Of a stretch of 5,572 nt of DNA, positions 1 to 5,572 are shown in pieces. Position numbers and translations under genes: made by a program. This DNA is from Clostridia bacterium (GTDB lineage: Bacteria > Bacillota_A > Clostridia > TANB77 > CAG-508). The DNA lies in the NCBI GenBank assembly GCA_022792975.1, contig JAAWCC010000043.1, positions 1-5,572 on the forward strand, in the 5' to 3' direction. The stretch's first letter is position 1. Each line of letters opens with the position of its first letter. The notes below the pieces were generated by a model. The model was given only the letters and a program-made list of their open reading frames with translations, was not told the origin of the DNA and made no database searches.

Positions 1-797
1 CCTTTTCATGAGGTGCTTTTATAGCTATCTTATCCTCTACAATCTTTGCCTCATATTTATCTTCTTTTAATATTTTCTCAGCTTTTTTAACATCGTTTAC
101 TGAAATAAGAGTCTCCTGGGCTTGATGCTCTTCTTGTTTTTCTCCTATTTCTTCTACTTTGACTATTTTTCCTTTATTAATTACTGCAACTTTATCACAC
201 ATTAATTCCATTTCTGTTAAAATATGAGAAGAAACAAACACTGCTGTATTTTCTTTTCTCGATATGTCTTTTAGAATATCTCTCAAGTGCTTAATTCCTG
301 CGGGATCCAGTCCATTAGTTGGTTCATCTAATATAAGCAGCTTAGGTGAATGAAGAAGTGTAAGTGCAAGTCCCATTCTTTGCTTCATTCCGAAGAGAAT
401 ACTTAGAAACCTTCATTTTAGCAGCATCCTTCATATCTACTAATTCTATAATTTCATCTACTCTTTTTGCAGCTACATTTCTTAATCTTGCATACAGCTT
501 CAAGTTATCAAGTCCTGTCATATATCCATACATATCAGGATTTTCTACTATTCCGACTTGAACCTTCCATAGCCTTTTCAAATTCCTTTTTTACATCAAA
601 GCCATTAACCTTTATCTCTCCTTCGTCTATACTCAAAAGTCCGAAGTATCATTTTAATTGTTGTAGTTTTTCCGAGCACCATTTGGTCCAAGAAATCCGA
701 AGATTTCTCCTGCATTAACCTCCAAATTTATGCCATCTACAACCTTAGATTTTCCAAAAAACTTGCTTAAGTTTTTTATTTCCAATATTTTTTCCAT
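1..797 (-). CDS. ABC transporter ATP-binding protein (BcrA-like), four +1 shifts needed, 3' end outside window
   Basis: This is the cytoplasmic ATPase of an ABC-2/BcrA-type exporter; its permease is probably the next gene, beyond the window edge. After skipping one C at each of positions 674, 643, 555 and 392, one frame runs for 264 residues to the edge without a stop. Visible motifs are Walker A GPNGAGKT (residues 37-44), the Q-loop-region block GIVENPDMYGYMTG (81-94), a signature loop SLGMKQRM (133-140), Walker B LLILDEPTNGLD (152-163) and the H-loop His190 in SSHIL. A C-terminal extension follows, as is usual in this family. The first shift lies inside Walker A (A41|G42) and the fourth inside the signature loop (L134|G135). 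Without the first shift, translation stops six codons later at 654-656. The ATG at 797 has an AAAGGA site and lies 18 bases after the upstream gene, so the two are probably cotranscribed. Family assignment is firm; substrate is unknown. Decay is unlikely because there is no other damage. Confidence 0.93.
389..395 (-). other. Required +1 shift site CTT-CGG-A (ABC ATPase, L134|G135)
   Basis: Skipping the C (plus-strand G at 392) joins VSKYSL to GMKQRMGLAL, the expected signature-loop sequence of a BcrA-type ATPase. The unshifted frame gives an unrelated run after SLRN and soon stops. CTT before a slowly read codon is a known slippery arrangement, as at bacterial prfB (CUU UGA) and yeast Ty1 (CUU AGG). 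Whether slippage really happens here is inference. Confidence 0.85.
552..558 (-). other. Required +1 shift site AGT-CGG-A (ABC ATPase, S80|G81)
   Basis: Skipping the C (plus-strand G at 555) joins FEKAMEGSS to GIVENPDMYGYMTG. The length then matches the usual spacing in this family. The sequence just before the site is less conserved than at the other sites, so the exact place of the frame change is the least certain of the eight. A change a few codons earlier, giving KVQVGIVENP, is possible. Confidence 0.7.
640..646 (-). other. Required +1 shift site CTT-CGG-A (ABC ATPase, L51|G52)
   Basis: Skipping the C (plus-strand G at 643) gives TTTIKMIL followed by GLLSIDEGEIKVNG, the standard sequence after Walker A in ABC ATPases. 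It lies only ten codons after the shift site inside Walker A. Confidence 0.87.
671..677 (-). other. Required +1 shift site GCT-CGG-A inside Walker A (A41|G42)
   Basis: Skipping the C (plus-strand G at 674) turns GPNGA-Arg into GPNGAGKTTT, an intact Walker A. The motif is nearly invariant, so the place of the extra base is unambiguous. The unshifted frame reaches TAA at 654-656. Confidence 0.92.
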
Positions 798-815
798 AAA
801 TTTTCCTTTCTCTGA

Positions 816-1457
816 CTAATAAACCATCATATTAGTTACAGTTGAATAATCCTGATATTGTAAATCAGCATATACTACTTTCCAAGCTCCATTTATCTTT
901 TGAAGAGTCATTGTTTCCTCTGGAGAACTAAAATCGACTTTTCTAGATAATTCATCATCTTCTTCTAAATATTTAATCTCTTTATTAACTTTGGAGTTGA
1001 AAGTAACAGTAACTTGGTCAGCATCAAAGGCAAATTTCTTAAACTTAGTTATCTCTTTATTAAATTTAGTAACAAAAGAATTAGTAGGCTCATTATCACT
1101 TTCTAAAAATTCTTCAAATCGCTCTTTTTGCATCTTAACTGCTAAATTATTGTCAATAATTTGCTCTTTAGCTCCTGACTCAAATTTAAGTACTTGTGCA
1201 GTTACAGCTGATTTTTTACCTGCCTCTATTTGCTTTCTTTGTTCCTCCGTTAAATCTATTATGTTATATAACTTTTGATCATTTTCAGAAAGAACAGCAC
1301 ATTTATTAATAAATTCAATATAATCTCTAACAGCACTTTCAATAGCAGGTTTATCTGCATTTCTACTAACTTCAATACTTATAATGTATATAGCTAAGAT
1401 TAAAAGTACAATCAAGGTAAGTGCAAAGCCTTTATTAATTTTTCTCAAATATTTCAT
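816..1457 (-). CDS. Single-pass membrane protein of unknown function, first gene of the ABC transporter operon
   Basis: I do not recognise this 213-residue protein. It has a short basic N-terminus (KYLRKINKG), a hydrophobic segment at about residues 11-29 (FALTLIVLLILAIYIISIE) and then a charged, Lys/Glu-rich domain of about 180 residues. The basic N-terminus predicts that this domain lies outside the membrane. There is no lipobox Cys, so the segment is an anchor or an uncleaved signal. The end (LQKINGAWKVVYADLQY) resembles the closing strands of small alpha+beta NTF2-like domains, but that is only an impression. The ATG follows AGGAGG (1465-1470) by seven bases and a consensus promoter lies just upstream. 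The stop is 18 bases before the ABC ATPase, which suggests an accessory or sensing role for that transporter. The frame is intact and contains an Arg CGA codon but no CGG. Confidence 0.88.
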   Translation of the reverse strand: MKYLRKINKGFALTLIVLLILAIYIISIEVSRNADKPAIESAVRDYIEFINKCAVLSENDQKLYNIIDLTEEQRKQIEAGKKSAVTAQVLKFESGAKEQIIDNNLAVKMQKERFEEFLESDNEPTNSFVTKFNKEITKFKKFAFDADQVTVTFNSKVNKEIKYLEEDDELSRKVDFSSPEETMTLQKINGAWKVVYADLQYQDYSTVTNMMVY

Positions 1458-1481
1458 GGTATCTCCTCCTTTTCGTATCTA

Positions 1482-1510
1482 ATTATACTTCGTTTAGAAG
1501 CTGAATTCAA
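1482..1510 (-). promoter_or_regulatory. Sigma-A promoter of the membrane protein/ABC transporter operon
   Basis: The -35 box TTGAAT (1505-1510) and the -10 box TATAAT (1482-1487) are 17 bases apart. Transcription would start near 1475, just ahead of the AGGAGG site and the ATG at 1457. This leaves a very short leader of about 20 bases, with no room for a riboswitch. Confidence 0.8.
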
Positions 1511-1585
1511 GTATTTAATAAAATATTAAGCAATTCTCCTGCTTCCATTTAAATAAAAAAATTTTTTAGCTTCTCTCAAAAGGGC

Positions 1586-1616
1586 AAAAAAATCCCCCGC
1601 ATAAGCCGTATTATGC
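1586..1616 (-). terminator. Intrinsic terminator at the 3' end of the 6S RNA
   Basis: On the minus strand GCATAA and TTATGC (1599-1616) form a hairpin with a six-base loop, followed by GGGGGA and seven T (1586-1592). Part of the same sequence (1595-1603) can instead pair with 1772-1780 to close the whole RNA. The terminator and the mature closing stem therefore exclude each other. Confidence 0.7.
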
Positions 1617-1790
1617 AGAAATTTTATGGACCTGTATATATACAGGTGGGTGCCTTCCTAAATACTTCTGGGTTTCTTACTATTATCTCATGTAAGCATA
1701 CACGCCATATTCAGAGTCCAGGCTCCCGTTCCATTGCTTTGTAGGTTCTAAAATTTCCTTAAAGTACGAACTATGCAGGGATTTGTTTTA
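1586..1790 (-). ncRNA. ssrS: 6S RNA (RNA polymerase regulator)
   Basis: 6S RNA binds sigma-A RNA polymerase by imitating an open promoter and damps transcription in stationary phase. The RNA here is about 200 nt, the normal size. Its ends pair: CCCTGCATA near the 5' end (1772-1780) with TATGCGGGG near the 3' end (1595-1603). GGGAGCCT in the middle of the 5' half pairs with AGGC-ACCC in the 3' half, leaving a large central open region as in the family. The GGCACCCACCTGT segment (around 1643-1655) resembles what I remember of Gram-positive 6S RNAs. A perfect 18-base palindrome (1630-1647) forms a hairpin in the 3' half. It has its own promoter and terminator. No reading frame explains the region. 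The exact 5' end (1785-1800) is uncertain. A covariance-model search would confirm or reject the call. Confidence 0.78.
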
Positions 1791-1806
1791 TTTAATTATT
1801 ATATTT

Positions 1807-1835
1807 ATTGTAACATACTTCTAAGTTTTTTTCAA
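1807..1835 (-). promoter_or_regulatory. Probable promoter of the 6S RNA
   Basis: TTGAAA (1830-1835) and TACAAT (1807-1812) are 17 bases apart, predicting a start near 1800. A second box, TATAAT at 1798-1803, has only a poor -35 (ACTTAG) but would place the start near 1791, closer to the 5' strand of the closing stem. Either or both may be used. Confidence 0.6.
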
Positions 1836-1881
1836 GTATTTTTCAAACTTTTTATACACCATTTTTCTATCTTTTATTACA

Positions 1882-3369
1882 TTATTGATTCTCAGAAGTA
1901 GTTGTGTTATTTTCTTCTACCTCACTTTGATTATCACTGTTTTCTGGTGTTGGTGTTGCATTATCAGTAACTTCTGGTGATGGGCTTGGGCTTGGAGTAG
2001 AGGTTTGTTCTTCTTCATATCCACCAAGTTTTTCCTTCATTAAAGTTATTAATTCCATAGCATAATATGTTTTATCATTACGAACCATATAGTATGTAGT
2101 TTGTCCACCACTTGTTAATGAATATATATATTGGAACATTAATGGTAAAAGTAAATCTCCTTTTGTGCTTATTCCTCCATATACTCCATCTTTTGATACT
2201 ACTATTACTTTTGAGTTACCTATTGTTAATGCATTATTTACAACTTTATCTGTAAGATTATCATTTATACATCCTATTGTATCATATTCAGGCTCTGCTA
2301 TTTTTTCTCCATTTATGTTAAATAGTCCCCATTTTTCATTTAAGCATACTGGAATAATTGTATCATATAAAATATATTGATTTGCAATTCTATCACTTGG
2401 AAATTCTGATGTATCTATACCAATTTTATCATATTCTATATGTATAACTAATTCTTCTGAAGAATTTATTACGCCATATTTTGAAAGACTCTGCACTAAA
2501 TAGTATCCCCTTTTGCTATCTAACATTTTTATATTATCATATTGAACATTTATTTTTGTCTCTCCACTAGCATATGCAATTCCAACTTTATCACTTGAAT
2601 TTGTTATTATAAATTCCTCTGCTCCTTCAATGAACTGTATATTTTTATATCTAGGACTAATTACTTCTCTATTTGTTGTTGCATTTATTACTCCAAAATT
2701 TCCAGTTGTTTCTTTTGAGGCAACAATTAAACCATATACTAATGCTTTTTGGTTATTAAATTCTTCACTTAACTCATCATATCCATAATTTGCAATATTA
2801 TCTCTATAATATTCAACTAGATATGGCAAAGTTTGTATCACAATTGTATTTAATGTCTTATCATAGTGAAAAACTGAGTTAAAGCCTTGTGAAAAGCCTT
2901 CTGCACTTACATATAACCTTCCATTGGTTTCAACTACTGGTGCTCCCATTTGTACACTCTCATAATCAGCATCACTTTCTGGTGGTACTTTATTTATTAG
3001 TCTTGAATTTAAGTAAAATGATGTTGTTTCTGTTCCATCAATTGCTTCTACATACATTTTGCTTGTATCTTCTGCATTTACTTTATATTCTCCATTATGT
3101 GCTTCATATCCAACAAGTGGTGCTATATCTTGAATTGATACATATACTTCTCCAGAATTTTCTGCGAAAAGGAAAGTATCCTCATTGATGGTAACTTTTT
3201 TACCATCAACAGTTACAGAAAGCTTATTTTTCTCTACTTGCATCATAAGTATAATTATAGCAATAACAATTAATACTGTTATTACAATTAATACTGATAT
3301 AATAGTCATTACTTTATTGCGTGGCTTTTTCTCTTTTTTCATAAAATCCTCATCTTGTTCTATTTTCAC
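1882..3369 (-). CDS. Membrane-anchored WG-repeat protein with copper-amine-oxidase-N-like domain
   Basis: This 495-residue protein has no known enzymatic role that I can see. A charged cytoplasmic N-terminus precedes a single transmembrane helix (about residues 20-43). Residues 48-180 look like the beta-rich 'copper amine oxidase N-terminal' domain common in Clostridial surface proteins, with VDGKKV, YVSIQDIAPLVGYEA and LYVSAEGF. Residues 210-430 carry degenerate WG/KWG repeats: FGVINATTNREVISPRY, YGVINSSEELVIHIEYD, KWGLFNINGEKIAEPEYD and VYGGISTKGDLLLP. These are expected to fold as a beta-propeller-like domain outside the cell. The tail is a low-complexity Pro/Ser/Thr and Asn/Glu linker with no LPXTG. 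The start is taken as GTG at 3369, seven bases after AGGAGG. An internal ATG at 3342 with GAGGA would remove nine residues. The AGGAGG starts two bases after the tgt stop, so it is probably cotranscribed with tgt. The frame is intact. Confidence 0.88.
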   Translation of the reverse strand: MKIEQDEDFMKKEKKPRNKVMTIISVLIVITVLIVIAIIILMMQVEKNKLSVTVDGKKVTINEDTFLFAENSGEVYVSIQDIAPLVGYEAHNGEYKVNAEDTSKMYVEAIDGTETTSFYLNSRLINKVPPESDADYESVQMGAPVVETNGRLYVSAEGFSQGFNSVFHYDKTLNTIVIQTLPYLVEYYRDNIANYGYDELSEEFNNQKALVYGLIVASKETTGNFGVINATTNREVISPRYKNIQFIEGAEEFIITNSSDKVGIAYASGETKINVQYDNIKMLDSKRGYYLVQSLSKYGVINSSEELVIHIEYDKIGIDTSEFPSDRIANQYILYDTIIPVCLNEKWGLFNINGEKIAEPEYDTIGCINDNLTDKVVNNALTIGNSKVIVVSKDGVYGGISTKGDLLLPLMFQYIYSLTSGGQTTYYMVRNDKTYYAMELITLMKEKLGGYEEEQTSTPSPSPSPEVTDNATPTPENSDNQSEVEENNTTTSENQ

Positions 3370-3376
3370 ACTAAAA

Positions 3377-3382
3377 CCTCCT
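3377..3382 (-). promoter_or_regulatory. Ribosome binding site deciding the GTG start of the WG-repeat gene
   Basis: AGGAGG lies seven bases before GTG at 3367-3369 and immediately after the tgt stop codon at 3384-3386. It supports the GTG start over the ATG nine codons further in, whose site (GAGGA) is weaker. Confidence 0.75.
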
Positions 3383-3383
3383 T

Positions 3384-5026
<1,643 letters not shown>

Positions 5027-5050
5027 TTTTCTTACCTCCTATTTAAAATT

Positions 5051-5078
5051 AGTGCTAGAGTTTTTAAGCCCTAGCACT
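5051..5078 (-). terminator. Terminator-like hairpin between rpmA and mscL
   Basis: AGTGCTAG pairs with CTAGCACT, extendable to ten pairs with one G-T, around an eight-base loop. On the minus strand only AATTTTAAAT follows, a poor T tract. It may be a leaky terminator that lowers expression of mscL-tgt relative to the ribosomal genes, or an RNA processing or stability element. Confidence 0.6.
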
Positions 5079-5087
5079 TAATTATAT

Positions 5088-5348
5088 TTAGTTTTCTTCT
5101 GGGTAAACGCTAACCTTCTTTTTGTCTCTTCCTAATCTTTCAAATTTAACAATTCCATTAACCAATGCGTATAAAGTGTCATCACTTCCAATTCCAACAT
5201 TGGTTCCTGGGTGTATTTTTGTTCCTCTTTGTCTCATTAGGATATTTCCAGCTAGAACGAATTGTCCATCTGCTCTTTTTACCCCAAGACGTTTAGACTC
5301 ACTATCTCTACCGTTTTTAACACTACCTTGCCCTTTTTTATGTGCCAT
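5088..5348 (-). CDS. rpmA: 50S ribosomal protein L27
   Basis: L27 is a bacterial large-subunit protein whose flexible N-terminus reaches the peptidyl-transferase centre. The 86 residues match the family over their whole length: [23 protein letters not shown], then [21 protein letters not shown], ending in KKVSVYPEE. The start at 5348 has AAGGAGAG upstream. The protein begins directly with MAHKKG, as in Proteobacteria. Many Bacillota L27 proteins instead carry a short N-terminal extension (usually ending LQFFA) that the protease Prp removes. No such extension or alternative upstream start in frame is visible. It sits 39 bases after rplU. Confidence 0.98.
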   Translation of the reverse strand: MAHKKGQGSVKNGRDSESKRLGVKRADGQFVLAGNILMRQRGTKIHPGTNVGIGSDDTLYALVNGIVKFERLGRDKKKVSVYPEEN

Positions 5349-5387
5349 GGTATTCTCTCCTTTCTAAAGTTTATATATTATTAGAAA

Positions 5388-5572
5388 TTAAGCTTCTTTT
5401 TTAGTGGCTGGCTTTTTTTCTTCTTTTTCAGCCTTTTCTACTTTCTCAGTTTTTTCTGCTGCCATTTTTATAGATGTAATTTCTACTTTTGTGTATGGTT
5501 GTCTGTGTCCTTGTTTTCTTCTATAATTCTTTTTAGCTTTATATTTGAAAACAATTATTTTTTTGCCTTTAC
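5388..5572 (-). CDS. rplU: 50S ribosomal protein L21, C-terminal part (5' end outside window)
   Basis: The last 60 residues of L21 are present. [20 protein letters not shown], then [11 protein letters not shown], is the conserved RNA-binding end of the family. L21 binds 23S rRNA and packs near L20. Most L21 proteins end soon after the VEI motif. This one continues for about 29 residues of Lys/Glu/Ala-rich sequence ([17 protein letters not shown]..., to PATKKEA), probably disordered. The gene directly precedes rpmA, the usual rplU-rpmA order, but with only 39 bases between them there is no room for the prp (ysxB) gene often found there in Bacillota. Confidence 0.97.
   Translation of the reverse strand, partial: KGKKIIVFKYKAKKNYRRKQGHRQPYTKVEITSIKMAAEKTEKVEKAEKEEKKPATKKEA

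Noticed and set aside
696..702. Ninth and tenth shift sites at the CCGA near 699 and the one near 3951
   Set aside because: Both read as TTC GGA (Phe-Gly) in the working frame (EIFGFLGPNG and GLFGIVQGG), so no base has to be skipped.
1586..1790. T-box or other riboswitch for the downstream operon
   Set aside because: The RNA ends in its own terminator hairpin. The downstream gene has a separate consensus promoter after it, and the paired-end layout fits 6S RNA.
5081..5086. TATAAT promoter for mscL overlapping the rpmA stop
   Set aside because: The -35 position 17 bases upstream reads CGTTTA, a poor match, and transcripts would start inside the hairpin at 5051-5078.
5349..5387. A small prp-like gene between rplU and rpmA
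   Set aside because: Only 39 bases are available; they hold the rpmA ribosome binding site and a weak inverted repeat.

Overview
The window looks like chromosome from a low-GC, Clostridia-like member of the Bacillota, probably an uncultured lineage. The bases are strongly AT-rich, Arg is mostly AGA, ribosome binding sites are strong AGGAGG types, and the promoters fit the sigma-A consensus. All genes read on the minus strand, so the biological order runs from high to low coordinates. I cannot name a genus.

Layout in transcription order: the end of rplU (L21), rpmA (L27), a terminator-like hairpin, mscL with a C-terminal zinc ribbon, tgt (tRNA-guanine transglycosylase, start overlapping mscL), and a membrane-anchored WG-repeat protein whose ribosome binding site follows the tgt stop directly. 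A 424-base non-coding stretch comes next. It holds a 6S RNA gene with its own promoter and terminator hairpin, then a TTGAAT-17-TATAAT promoter. That promoter drives a two-gene start of an operon: a 213-residue single-pass membrane protein of unknown function and the ATPase of a BcrA-like ABC transporter, which runs off the window edge.

The outstanding observation concerns reading frames. tgt and the ABC ATPase are conserved along their whole length, but each reads through only if one extra base is skipped at four separate places. All eight places have the same form on the coding strand: a codon ending in T, then C, then a Gly codon (NNT-C-GGA seven times, NNT-C-GGT once). The ribosome would therefore meet an in-frame CGG at each one. 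By hand scan, CGG is in frame nowhere else in the window. About 52 Arg codons avoid it, and five out-of-phase CGG triplets inside genes cause no disruption. Removing the eight C bases restores complete proteins with Walker A, signature, catalytic Asp and zinc ligands in place, and no stop codons.

This could be recurrent +1 ribosomal frameshifting at an unreadable CGG codon. It could also be a systematic assembly or base-calling artefact. The phase bias favours biology but does not prove it. The sequence alone cannot settle the question.
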